A stretch of 31,689 nucleotides of DNA, from contig JBNMPS010000014.1 in NCBI GenBank assembly GCA_051277005.1, positions 1 through 31,689 on the forward strand. The letters are read 5' to 3'. The notes under the pieces were generated by a model. It ran no database searches, was not told the origin of the DNA, and saw only the letters and a list, made by a program, of their open reading frames with translations. A program made the translations under genes and the position numbers. Below, piece by piece: positions 23,957 to 31,689 of the stretch (position 1 is the first letter of the stretch; the number at the start of each line of letters is the position of its first letter). The stretch comes from Dasania sp051277005 (lineage in GTDB: Bacteria; Pseudomonadota; Gammaproteobacteria; Pseudomonadales; Dasaniaceae).

Positions 23957-25177
23957 ATGAATACAGTAATCGTTCTCGGTGTTGCGATGTTCACATCCAT
24001 TGTTTTGGCTTTGGTTGTAATCATCTTGTTTGCCCGCTCACGTATGGTGAGCTCGGGTAACGTCAATATCGAAATTAATGGCGAAAAAACGTTATCGGTT
24101 CCTGCCGGTGATAAATTGCTACAAACGCTAGCCAACAACGGTGTTTTTCTTGCATCGGCTTGTGGCGGCGGTGGTAGCTGTGCGCAGTGTAAATGTATTG
24201 TTAATGAAGGTGGTGGTTCATTACTACCCACTGAAGAACCCCATTTCACCAAGCGCGAAGTTAAAGAAGGTTTACGTTTGTCTTGCCAAACTCCTGTTAA
24301 GCAAGATATGAAAATTGAAGTGCCAGAAGAAGTGTTTGGTATCAAGCAATGGGAAACCACTGTTGCCAGCAATGAAAATGTTGCCACCTTTATCAAAGAA
24401 CTTGTATTAACATTACCTGAAGGTGAGGATGTTGATTTTCGTGCCGGTGGTTATGTTCAGCTAGAAGCACCTGCTCACCATGTTAAATATTCTGATTTTG
24501 ATTTAGGTGATGACTATAAAGGGGACTGGGAGCGCTTTGGTTTCTTAGCGGTAGAATCTATTGTTAAAGAACCTATTATTCGTGCTTACTCAATGGCTAA
24601 CTACCCGGGGGAAAAGGGTATTGTTAAGTTCAATATTCGTTGCGCGACGCCACCACCTAATAACTTGGCGTTAACGCCAGGAAAAATGTCTTCGTGGGTG
24701 TTTAACCTGAAGCCAGGCGACAAAGTTAAGGTGCTGGGTCCATTCGGTGAGTTCTTTGCCAAAGAAACGGATAATGAAATGGTGTTTGTGGGTGGTGGTG
24801 CGGGTATGGCCCCCATGCGGTCACACATATTCGATCAGCTTAAGCGTCTATCCTCGAAGCGTAAGATTTCTTTTTGGTATGGTGCTCGCTCTATGCGTGA
24901 AGTTTTCTATGCTGAAGAGTACGATCAACTAGCAAAAGAAAACCCCAATTTTGAGTGGCACTTAGCATTAAGTGACCCGCAAGCTGAAGATAATTGGACG
25001 GGGCTAACGGGATTCATTCATAATGTTTTACAGAAAGAATACCTAAACGATCACTCAGCGCCTGAAGATTGTGAGTACTATATGTGTGGGCCTCCAATGA
25101 TGAACTCCGCTGTTACGGGTATGTTGAGCGATTTAGGTGTCGAGAAAGAAAACATTATGCTAGATGAGTTTAGCTAA
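23957..25177 (+). CDS. nqrF: Na+-NQR subunit F, NADH-oxidising
   Basis: NqrF accepts electrons from NADH at the cytoplasmic face. The 406-aa protein has an N-terminal membrane helix (about 3-26) and a plant-type 2Fe-2S ferredoxin domain with ligands Cys69, Cys75, Cys78 (ACGGGGSCAQC) and Cys110 (LSCQTPV). A ferredoxin-reductase domain follows, with FAD motif RAYSMANYP, NADH motif VGGGAGMAPMRS and a CGPPMM segment near the C-terminus. Everything needed for catalysis is present. The gene follows nqrE closely and ends 2 bases before apbE. Confidence 0.96.
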   Translation: MNTVIVLGVAMFTSIVLALVVIILFARSRMVSSGNVNIEINGEKTLSVPAGDKLLQTLANNGVFLASACGGGGSCAQCKCIVNEGGGSLLPTEEPHFTKREVKEGLRLSCQTPVKQDMKIEVPEEVFGIKQWETTVASNENVATFIKELVLTLPEGEDVDFRAGGYVQLEAPAHHVKYSDFDLGDDYKGDWERFGFLAVESIVKEPIIRAYSMANYPGEKGIVKFNIRCATPPPNNLALTPGKMSSWVFNLKPGDKVKVLGPFGEFFAKETDNEMVFVGGGAGMAPMRSHIFDQLKRLSSKRKISFWYGARSMREVFYAEEYDQLAKENPNFEWHLALSDPQAEDNWTGLTGFIHNVLQKEYLNDHSAPEDCEYYMCGPPMMNSAVTGMLSDLGVEKENIMLDEFS

Positions 25178-25179
25178 TA

Positions 25180-26214
25180 ATGAATTGCGCAATAATCAAA
25201 CGGAGAGCCTATGTGCTCTCCGTTTTTGTTTTCAGTTTCGGTTTATTATCAGCTTGCGCTGAGAAACCGTTACATTCAGTGAAGTTGTCAGGCTCAACAA
25301 TGGGTACCACTTACCACATCACCGTGGTAGATCCGGAGCATAAGGCCGATTCAGCAGCGCTTCAATCTCAAATTGATTCAAGACTGGCTGACCTTAATCA
25401 ACAGATGTCGACCTACCTGCCTGATTCAGAGTTAATGCAGTTCAATAGGGCTCCTGTTGGTGAGTCAGTCAGCATCAGCCCAGAGTTTTTTCATGTGTTA
25501 CTGCAAAGCTTGGAAATTAGCTGGCTAACGGGCGGCGCATTTGATGTGACCGTTGGGCCTTTGGTTAATCTTTGGGGGTTCGGTAATACAGGGCATGAAG
25601 ACAATGTGCCCAGCGATGAGAAGGTTGCGGCCTTATTAGTGAATACAGGCTTTCAACATATTGAGCTAAATATTGGTGATATAACGTTGGCCAAGAAAAA
25701 ACTGATTAAGATAGATCTCTCCGCAATCGCCAAAGGTTACGCCGTTGATCAACTCGCTTCTTTGCTACAAGAAGCCGGTTTTAGCCAGTTTATGGTAGAA
25801 GTTGGCGGCGAGCTTCGGCTGGCTGGTAAAAGCCCTACACGCCAGCTTTGGCGCATTGCGATTGAGCAGCCTGATAGCAACTTGGGGGGTATTTATAAAG
25901 CAATATCGGTAAGCGATAACGCCGTAGCGACCTCGGGTGATTATCGTAACTATTTTGAGAAAGACGGTGTGCAATATTCACATACCATTTCACCGGTTAC
26001 TGGTAAGCCTATTACGCATAACCTGGCGTCAGTCACAGTCATTACTGATGAAGCAGCCCTTGCAGACGGGCTGGCTACGGCAATCAATGTGATGGGGCCA
26101 GAGGCTGGAATGAACTTGGCCCAACAGCAAGGTTTAGCGATATATCTGTTAATCAACACGGGGAATGGCTTTGAGTCCAAATACAGCGATGCTTTTAAAC
26201 CTTATTTGCAGTAA
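25180..26214 (+). CDS. apbE: FAD:protein FMN transferase, lipoprotein
   Basis: ApbE moves FMN from FAD to a threonine of NqrB and NqrC, a periplasmic step in maturation of the sodium pump. The 344-aa protein has a lipoprotein signal with lipobox LSAC (Cys26). The ApbE motifs are TMGTTYHITV (40-49), VTVGPLVNLWGFG (123-135), DLSAIAKGYAVD (179-190), ATSGDYRNYF (250-259), HTISPVTG (268-275) and ALADGLAT (293-300), the last close to the metal site. It begins 2 bases after the nqrF stop, so it is made with its substrates. The start at 25180 is the ATG that includes the signal peptide. Confidence 0.95.
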   Translation: MNCAIIKRRAYVLSVFVFSFGLLSACAEKPLHSVKLSGSTMGTTYHITVVDPEHKADSAALQSQIDSRLADLNQQMSTYLPDSELMQFNRAPVGESVSISPEFFHVLLQSLEISWLTGGAFDVTVGPLVNLWGFGNTGHEDNVPSDEKVAALLVNTGFQHIELNIGDITLAKKKLIKIDLSAIAKGYAVDQLASLLQEAGFSQFMVEVGGELRLAGKSPTRQLWRIAIEQPDSNLGGIYKAISVSDNAVATSGDYRNYFEKDGVQYSHTISPVTGKPITHNLASVTVITDEAALADGLATAINVMGPEAGMNLAQQQGLAIYLLINTGNGFESKYSDAFKPYLQ

Positions 26215-26283
26215 CATTGTCACCACAAGATAAAGGGATTAAAGCACTTTGTGGGCTAACCCTGTTTACACTGAGATTTAATT

Positions 26284-26520
26284 ATGTCTATGTTCATTAT
26301 TACGTTCTGTTTCATTGCCTTCGTTATTGCTGCCATGGCTATTGGTGTAATCATGGGGCAAAAACCCATTAAGGGCTCTTGTGGTGGTATGAGTGCCTTG
26401 GGTTTGGAAACCGCCTGCGATGTATGCGGCGGTGATGAGAAGAGGTGTGACAAGGAAAGTAAACGCGTTGCTGGGTTCCCCGATACAGATCTGGCCTATG
26501 ATGCTACTAAAACCCATTAA
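26284..26520 (+). CDS. nqrM: Na+-NQR maturation protein NqrM
   Basis: NqrM (formerly DUF539) is needed for maturation of Na+-NQR, presumably to deliver iron to the NqrD/NqrE centre. The 78-aa protein has one N-terminal membrane helix (about 3-24) and then a cysteine-rich tail: Cys33 in GSCGGMSALG, Cys45 and Cys48 in CDVC, and Cys55 in KRCDKESKR. These match the family. It follows apbE after 69 bases on the same strand and closes the operon, with a terminator hairpin behind it. The next gene is on the opposite strand. Confidence 0.93.
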   Translation: MSMFIITFCFIAFVIAAMAIGVIMGQKPIKGSCGGMSALGLETACDVCGGDEKRCDKESKRVAGFPDTDLAYDATKTH

Positions 26521-26551
26521 CAGGCCAGCTTAAAGACTAACCTCTTAATTT

Positions 26552-26587
26552 AAAAAGGGCAAGTTCTAGAAAGAGCCTACCCTTTTT
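26552..26587 (+). terminator. Terminator after the nqr operon
   Basis: AAAAAGGG (26552-26559) pairs with CCCTTTTT (26580-26587) and a T run continues to 26588, 31 bases after the nqrM stop. It can also serve the convergent PilZ gene, since the A run on the other side mirrors it. Confidence 0.65.
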
Positions 26588-26624
26588 TATTTACAGTGAC
26601 GCTTGCAGCAATATATAAATTATA

Positions 26625-27233
26625 TTAATCGCCTTTGGCGTTACGCTTATCTTGCATTTGTTGCTGAATAACATGCTTCGATAACTGTTGACGATCGAGA
26701 TCTTTCATTTCTACAAACTCGGCACCAATAACATATTGATTGGCGTCTTCTCTTATATTAACAACCTTACCAAAGACCGATAAAGACACATGGGATAGGC
26801 TAAGAACAAGTTCAATAGCCAAACAATCTCCTATTTTGATTGTTCTTAAGTCTTTAGCCACAAATTCTAAGCCGCCCTCACTAATAAGCACTTTTTGCTC
26901 ACTGCTTTCTTGAGCTTGATCATCAGTGTCAATGAGGTAGTTGGCGATAAGATCTATGCGTTTATTAACATTGCGAAGATACTGCTCTACGTTTCGATTT
27001 TGCTCGGCAATCACTCTTAATGTGGCATGTAACTCTTGTTCTGAAAGACGAAGCGACTCCGATAATTCCATAGCGGGGCTTTTACTCAAGCTTTTAGGCC
27101 ATTCACTGTTTTTAATTTGCTGAGATGTAATGGGGGCAATGCGTAATTTTACACTGGAATTCACCCTATAATAGTTACGTAAATCCGAGGTATCAAAAGG
27201 GTTTATCTTAGTTTGAGGAGACGATTTATCCAT
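26625..27233 (-). CDS. PilZ domain protein with helical insertion
   Basis: PilZ domains usually bind cyclic di-GMP. This 202-aa protein has an RxxxR motif (RNYYR, 19-23), then about 90 mainly helical residues with heptad character (about 55-105). The beta-barrel part follows, with VLISEGGLEFVAKDL (115-129) and VVNIREDANQYVIGAEFVEM (157-176). The second ligand motif, normally D/N-x-S-x-x-G, reads LISEGG, so the acidic/amide position is Leu and binding may be weak or lost. A similar helical insertion is known in a tetrameric Xanthomonas PilZ protein. The gene is divergent from lolC; from memory, a PilZ gene also lies next to the lol genes in Pseudomonas. There is no membrane segment. Confidence 0.8.
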   Translation of the reverse strand: MDKSSPQTKINPFDTSDLRNYYRVNSSVKLRIAPITSQQIKNSEWPKSLSKSPAMELSESLRLSEQELHATLRVIAEQNRNVEQYLRNVNKRIDLIANYLIDTDDQAQESSEQKVLISEGGLEFVAKDLRTIKIGDCLAIELVLSLSHVSLSVFGKVVNIREDANQYVIGAEFVEMKDLDRQQLSKHVIQQQMQDKRNAKGD

Positions 27234-27377
27234 AGATAGGTTACACTCTCTTAAATTGTACCTGGGTAAGCTGTGTTATTACTGTTAAATCATTATCTTT
27301 ATCGTGATAATACCTAACAGAGATACTTACTTTGCCCTTAATTAAATAATACTATAACGATAGTTGCCCAAATAACA

Positions 27378-28619
27378 ATGTACAAACCCTTGGCCTTATT
27401 CATCGGTCTGCGCTATACCCAAGCCAAGCGCCGAAATCAATTCATCTCTTTTGTGTCACTCATTTCATTATTGGGCATGATATTGGGCGTTTTTGCATTA
27501 ATTGTAGTACTTTCGGTGATGAATGGCTTTCAGTCTGAATTACGCGATAGAATCCTATCCGTTATACCCCATGGCTCAGTGTATTCACAGCAGCCATTGC
27601 TTAAATGGCAGTCGTGGCAAAAGCTAATCAGTGAACATGATGAAGTTGTTTCTGCCTCACCCTTTATCGAAGGCAGTGTGATGCTAAATCGTAATAACAT
27701 CATGCGAAATGCCAAGTTAACCGCTATCGACCCTCAATTCGAACACTCTTTAACCTCAATTACCGACCATATTGTTGCCGGTGAACTTAGCCAATTCAAA
27801 GCAGGTGAATATAGCATCGTTATGGGTGATATTCTCGCCCGATATTTATCAATTAGGCCGGGTGACGAAGTCACCATGATGCTGCCCAAGGTCACCATTA
27901 CCCCCATGGGGGTTTACCCAAGAGTAAAACGCTTTAAAGTCGTGGCCTTATTCAGTGTCGGCGCACAATTAGATAGCGACACGGTTTTTATTCATTTAAA
28001 TGATGGCCAGAAATTATTCCAGTTAGGCTCTGCTGTTGATGGTATACGTATTGAACTACAGGATATCTTTTTAGCTGACGATATATTCCCTCGTATTGCT
28101 AAGGTTCTTGGCAATGAAGCAAAGATCAAAACGTGGCAGCAAACTCAGGGGACATTATTTCAAGCGATGAAAATGGAAAAGATCATGATTAGCTTGCTGC
28201 TCTTGGTGATTGTGATTATTGCTGCGTTTAATATTATTTCGATACTCACTATGATGGTGGCTGATAAACGTTCTGATATCGCCGTATTACGCACCATGGG
28301 AATGAAACCTAATCAAGTTCGTAATATCTTTATAATACAGGGCGTAGCAGTAGGCTGCAGCGGCATCATACTTGGCGTTTTATTAGGCCTACCTGTTGCT
28401 TATTATATTGGGGATATCGTAATTGGGTTTGAATCGATATTGGGTTTAACCGTCTTTAATCCCAACGTCTATTTTATCAGCAAGATACCATCTGTGATTA
28501 AGTGGTCTGATGTTTCGACCGTTATAATAGCTGGTTTTATGCTTAGCGCATTGGCAACTATTTATCCCGCTATTAGAGCGGCAAAAATTCATCCCGCAGA
28601 AGCGTTGCGTTACGAATAG
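27378..28619 (+). CDS. lolC: Lipoprotein-releasing ABC permease LolC
   Basis: LolC is an inner-membrane subunit of LolCDE, which extracts mature lipoproteins and hands them to LolA in the periplasm. The 413-aa protein has the expected MacB/FtsX-type layout: helix 1 at about 22-49 (after GLRYTQAKRRNQF), a large periplasmic domain, three helices at about 272-395, and the terminal PAEALRYE. The loop ITPMGVYPRVKRF (174-186) lies where the LolA-binding Hook of LolC is known. First position in the C-D-E order also supports LolC over LolE. A weak promoter (TTGCCC/TATAAC, 27332-27358) and an ATTATC/GATAAT inverted repeat (27292-27311) precede it. I see no strong ribosome site. Confidence 0.92.
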   Translation: MYKPLALFIGLRYTQAKRRNQFISFVSLISLLGMILGVFALIVVLSVMNGFQSELRDRILSVIPHGSVYSQQPLLKWQSWQKLISEHDEVVSASPFIEGSVMLNRNNIMRNAKLTAIDPQFEHSLTSITDHIVAGELSQFKAGEYSIVMGDILARYLSIRPGDEVTMMLPKVTITPMGVYPRVKRFKVVALFSVGAQLDSDTVFIHLNDGQKLFQLGSAVDGIRIELQDIFLADDIFPRIAKVLGNEAKIKTWQQTQGTLFQAMKMEKIMISLLLLVIVIIAAFNIISILTMMVADKRSDIAVLRTMGMKPNQVRNIFIIQGVAVGCSGIILGVLLGLPVAYYIGDIVIGFESILGLTVFNPNVYFISKIPSVIKWSDVSTVIIAGFMLSALATIYPAIRAAKIHPAEALRYE

Positions 28620-28638
28620 GTTAAGGTTAGTAGTAATT

Positions 28639-29367
28639 ATGACAACAACCCCTTTTAACAGTCCCAAGCACTCGGCTGTTTCTGCTATACCGGTTTTGAC
28701 TTGCCGTGATTTATATAAGTCATACCAACAGGGACCTCAAAAATTAACGGTTTTAGCTGGCGTCGAGTTAATTGTTAATGCAGGAGAAATGATCGCGATT
28801 GTTGGCGCATCCGGCTCAGGCAAATCAACTTTACTCAATATGTTAGGGGGTTTGGATCTTCCTACGCAAGGTGACGTTGCCGTTAATGGTGAATCCTTTA
28901 ATACCTTAACAGAGTCCGGGCGTGGTTTATTACGCCTTAAAAACTTAGGTTTTGTTTACCAATTTCATCACTTACTGGGTGAATTTACGGCCCTTGAAAA
29001 TGTGGCGATGCCAATGTTATTGGGTAAAACATCCGTTCAACAAGCAACCATAAAGGCCACCCAGTTATTGCAGCGGGTGGGCTTAGGGGCGCGTTTAACC
29101 CATAAACCGAGTGAACTTTCGGGTGGTGAGCGGCAACGTGTTGCGATCGCAAGAGCGCTAGTAACTGATCCTAAATGTGTCTTAATGGATGAGCCAACCG
29201 GTAACCTCGATAACCACACGGCAGATGATATTCATAAATTAATGATGGAGCTTAATGGCGCACTCGATACAAGCTTTATTATTGTGACTCATGATATTGA
29301 ATTAGCTAATCGTATGGATTGTGTTTATGAGCTATCTGAAGGCCAACTCCACAGGCAAGTCTTGTAA
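28639..29367 (+). CDS. lolD: Lipoprotein-releasing ABC ATPase LolD
   Basis: LolD is the cytoplasmic ATPase that powers LolCDE. The 242-aa protein has Walker A GASGSGKSTL (56-65), a Q-loop FVYQFHHLL, signature LSGGERQRVAIARAL, Walker B CVLMDEPTGNLD and the switch histidine in IIVTHD. FQFHHLLxEFTALENVAMP-type residues are typical of LolD within the MacB-like ATPases. It starts 19 bases after lolC and ends 2 bases before lolE. The first 15 or so residues are not conserved, so a start slightly downstream cannot be excluded. Confidence 0.95.
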   Translation: MTTTPFNSPKHSAVSAIPVLTCRDLYKSYQQGPQKLTVLAGVELIVNAGEMIAIVGASGSGKSTLLNMLGGLDLPTQGDVAVNGESFNTLTESGRGLLRLKNLGFVYQFHHLLGEFTALENVAMPMLLGKTSVQQATIKATQLLQRVGLGARLTHKPSELSGGERQRVAIARALVTDPKCVLMDEPTGNLDNHTADDIHKLMMELNGALDTSFIIVTHDIELANRMDCVYELSEGQLHRQVL

Positions 29368-29369
29368 TT

Positions 29370-30608
29370 ATGTTTAAGCCTTTCACCGTATTTATTGGTT
29401 TACGTTATGCTGTAACTAAGCAGCGCAATCAACTTGTATCGTTTATTTCATTGGTTTCCATGCTAGGCATGACGGTGGGCGTTGCATTATTGATTGTTGT
29501 GCTATCAGTCATGAATGGTTTTGATAAGGAAATGCGTGAGCGCATTTTGGGCTTAGTCCCGCATATAACCATCAAAAATCACGGCGAGCCACAGCAATGG
29601 CAAGCAATAGAATTAATTATCAAGCAGCATGCTGATGTTGAAGCAGTAGCGCCTTTTATTCAAATGGGTGGCATGCTTATACGCGGAGCAGATGTTGAAT
29701 CCGTAATGATTTATGGCATTGATGCTGAACGTGAATCATCCGTATCTATCATTAATCAATTCCTGCTGAATAATTCATTAACTCAACTTGCTGGTGCGAG
29801 CGATAACGCCATCATTGGCAAAGCCTTAGCGCAACGTTTGCAGTTAGTTGTTGGGGATTCAATTAATATTATGTTAGCCGAGCAAAATATAAGTGGGAAA
29901 ATAACCCCTCGCTTTAAACGCTTAAAGGTATCGGCACTTTTTGAAACTGGTACGGAAGTTGATCAATCAGTAGCGCTGATTTCATTTGATACTGCACAGG
30001 TAATGGCCACAGGCGATAGTACCGTGCGAGGCTTACGCGTGTTATTGTCCGATACCTTAAGCGCACCTAGAGTAGCATGGGAACTGGAACAAAATTTACC
30101 CTATGGTTTTTCAGCAAGTGACTGGACCCATAGTCACGGTAATTTATATTCAGCTATTCAACTTTCTAAGCAATTAGTGGGTTTAATGTTGCTCACTATT
30201 ATTGCGGTGGCAGCATTCAATGTGGTTTCTGCATTGGTTATGATTGTTACCGACAAACAATCTGACATTGCCATCCTAAGAACGATTGGCTTATCACCAA
30301 AAGCTATCATGGCGATTTTTGTGGTGCAAGGAGCGTTTATTGGCTTAATAGGCACTATTTTAGGTGTGTTGTTTGGATTACTTTTGAGCGTTACCGTATC
30401 TGAGGTTGTAGCAGGTTTGGAGGCTTTATTTAATTATCAGTTTTTAAGTTCGGACGTTTATCCTATTGATTATATGCCTGTTGATATTCGTCTCAATGAT
30501 ATTGTTTTAGTCGCCACCGCCGGGTTTACCATGAGCGTACTAGCAACATTGTATCCTGCGTGGCGTGCAGCAAAAGTACAACCCGCAGAGGCTTTGCGTT
30601 ATGAGTAG
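29370..30608 (+). CDS. lolE: Lipoprotein-releasing ABC permease LolE
   Basis: LolE is the second permease of LolCDE and receives the lipoprotein from the membrane. The 412-aa protein is a paralogue of the LolC two genes upstream, with the same opening (GLRYAVTKQRNQLVSF), four membrane helices (about 22-49, and three in 265-395) and the same PAEALRYE end. It lacks the LolC-type PMG loop. Third position after lolD supports the name. The stop codon is followed by only 9 bases before the end of the convergent DUF2062 gene. Confidence 0.92.
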   Translation: MFKPFTVFIGLRYAVTKQRNQLVSFISLVSMLGMTVGVALLIVVLSVMNGFDKEMRERILGLVPHITIKNHGEPQQWQAIELIIKQHADVEAVAPFIQMGGMLIRGADVESVMIYGIDAERESSVSIINQFLLNNSLTQLAGASDNAIIGKALAQRLQLVVGDSINIMLAEQNISGKITPRFKRLKVSALFETGTEVDQSVALISFDTAQVMATGDSTVRGLRVLLSDTLSAPRVAWELEQNLPYGFSASDWTHSHGNLYSAIQLSKQLVGLMLLTIIAVAAFNVVSALVMIVTDKQSDIAILRTIGLSPKAIMAIFVVQGAFIGLIGTILGVLFGLLLSVTVSEVVAGLEALFNYQFLSSDVYPIDYMPVDIRLNDIVLVATAGFTMSVLATLYPAWRAAKVQPAEALRYE

Positions 30609-30617
30609 CGCAAACAG

Positions 30618-31154
30618 CTATTGTTTAGATCTTCTCGCCAAGCGATTTTGACGTCGCTCTCGCCATAATTGAATGACATGAAAGCGCCAAGTAATACGCA
30701 TAATGGCACTGCCCAATAAACCAAAAAACAAACCACAAACTAAACAGCCCAATAAAAATGGCTGCCAAATAATAATTAATTCACTTCCAAGCCACTGCCA
30801 AGAAAGCTCAAAGCTAAACTCAGCCGCCTCAGGATTGCCAATTAATGCAACCCCGACTTTATAGGCCATGTAGAACATAGGAGGCATGGTAATAGGGTTG
30901 CTAATCCAAACTAAGACTACCGATAACGGCATGTTTGCTCTAAAGACAACAGCCAGAAATGCAGCAAAAATCATTTGCGAGGGCAAAGGGATAAAGGCCA
31001 CAAAAAGGCCAATAAAGACTGCCGTCGAGGCGCAGCGACGGTTTAAGTGCCATAAGTTGGAGTCATGAAGCCATGTGCCCAAAAACTGTAAGGATTTGTG
31101 GTTCTTTATCCATTCTGGATCAGGTAAAAACCGTTGAATGATCTTTTTTGGCAT
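30618..31154 (-). CDS. DUF2062 inner-membrane protein
   Basis: The 178-aa protein carries the DUF2062 domain: RRCASTAVFIGLFVAFIPLP, then a MIFAAFLAVVFRANMPLSV helix and the conserved SNPITMPPMFYMAYKVG, followed by two further membrane segments and a basic tail (RRQNRLARRSKQ). It is an inner-membrane protein of unknown function. From memory, a gene of this family lies next to lolCDE in Pseudomonas, usually near comEC, which is not in this window. The start is the ATG at 31154 with AAGGA upstream on the minus strand. Confidence 0.85.
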   Translation of the reverse strand: MPKKIIQRFLPDPEWIKNHKSLQFLGTWLHDSNLWHLNRRCASTAVFIGLFVAFIPLPSQMIFAAFLAVVFRANMPLSVVLVWISNPITMPPMFYMAYKVGVALIGNPEAAEFSFELSWQWLGSELIIIWQPFLLGCLVCGLFFGLLGSAIMRITWRFHVIQLWRERRQNRLARRSKQ

Positions 31155-31689
31155 GGTTACAGCATTAATCCTTATAAAACCTATGTGCCCAAGCTAAAAA
31201 TTCGAGTATGTAGCGCTTTATATGACCTGGGCGAAGCATATTATGCACGGAAGATAATCTTACGGAAACCCGTATATGCAATCACGGATGATTGTAACAC
31301 AATTCCAACTTTCTTCAATTAAATCAAATAGTTATCTGCGCATTTGTATTGTTTATAAAAGCGCGTCGCGCTGGCATTAAATAACAAACAAACAAAATCA
31401 ATTAGTTACACTTTTTAAAACCCCTGTATTTCCCCAATCCGGAACGTATAAGCCAGACTCTACTTCTTCAAAAATCTCACGTCTTGGTTCAACCTAAAAA
31501 ACGCCTTCGGCCCAAGTTCTTACGGCGTTAGTAGGCTCTGAGAATAAAAATATAATCAAGGTAAATGACCGCATCAATACCTGCCAAAATAGTGAAGTTG
31601 GCGGTGAATTGCGACCCTACTCACATAATAGTGTGTTCGCTCTGGTGCCATTAGAGAGTAAGTGTTAAATTCCCGCGAAATCGATCGGC
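31155..31689. other. No confident gene at the right edge
   Basis: A 62-codon plus-strand frame (31134-31322) overlaps the start of the DUF2062 gene and looks like chance. The stretch holds a short palindrome AGCGCG-T-CGCGCT near 31353 and AACGCC/GGCGTT words around 31499-31535. The last 90 bases include TTGCGACCCTACTC, which recalls the ends of some IS21 elements, but nothing confirms this. The promoter of the DUF2062 gene should lie in the first 100 bases. Confidence 0.5.

Noticed and set aside
31134..31322. 62-codon frame at the right edge
   Set aside because: It overlaps the start of the DUF2062 gene, has no ribosome site that I can see and no recognisable motif.

Overview
The window looks like a chromosomal segment of a marine, sodium-dependent gammaproteobacterium, perhaps near Cellvibrionales/Pseudomonadales. 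The main reasons are a complete Na+-translocating NADH:quinone reductase cluster (nqrABCDEF-apbE-nqrM), a two-permease Lol system (lolCDE), CheV, and a gene order (slt, uup, usp, DUF1653, topA, DUF6586, nqr, apbE, nqrM, PilZ, lolCDE, DUF2062) that from memory resembles the topA-nqr-lol region of Pseudomonas. Base composition is moderate by eye. I cannot name the genus.

Layout. (1) 1-3409 is accessory and decayed: an IstB (IS21-type) ATPase relic, one orphan 129-aa reading frame, a 59-bp ATTG microsatellite, an IS4-like transposase 3' relic with an internal stop, an 11-G tract, a secreted concanavalin-A-like protein resembling polysaccharide lyases, and a broken HExxH-containing relic. (2) 3410-6556 (minus) is a probable operon of a TPR response regulator, a small soluble histidine kinase and a TrmH-type RNA methyltransferase. 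(3) 6706-9546 holds a DUF416 protein, a glutaredoxin-like protein, TatD and CheV. (4) 9543-15201 holds Slt, Uup, UspA, a membrane-anchored unknown and a DUF1653 protein. (5) 15363-18793 holds topA and two small conserved unknowns. (6) 18794-19363 is a structured gene-free gap. (7) 19364-26520 is the nqr cluster with its flavin transferase and metal-centre maturation factor. (8) 26625-31154 holds a PilZ protein, lolCDE and a DUF2062 membrane protein. (9) 31155-31689 has no convincing gene.

The most notable unexplained structure is a pair of 141-bp non-coding elements on either side of uspA (13564-13704 and 14318-14458). Both have the terminal inverted repeat GTAACTACTC and both are flanked by perfect but different 8-bp direct repeats (ACCGAAGA and ATTTTATT). 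They are therefore two independent insertions of a miniature transposable element, with ends and duplication length like the IS66 family. The first landed on the last codon of uup, and its inverted repeat now supplies the uup stop codon. Other points for follow-up are an FNR/Anr-like box upstream of uspA, a hairpin leader with GGA motifs before cheV, and a structured region upstream of nqrA. I did not find an obvious new defence, secondary-metabolite or CRISPR system.
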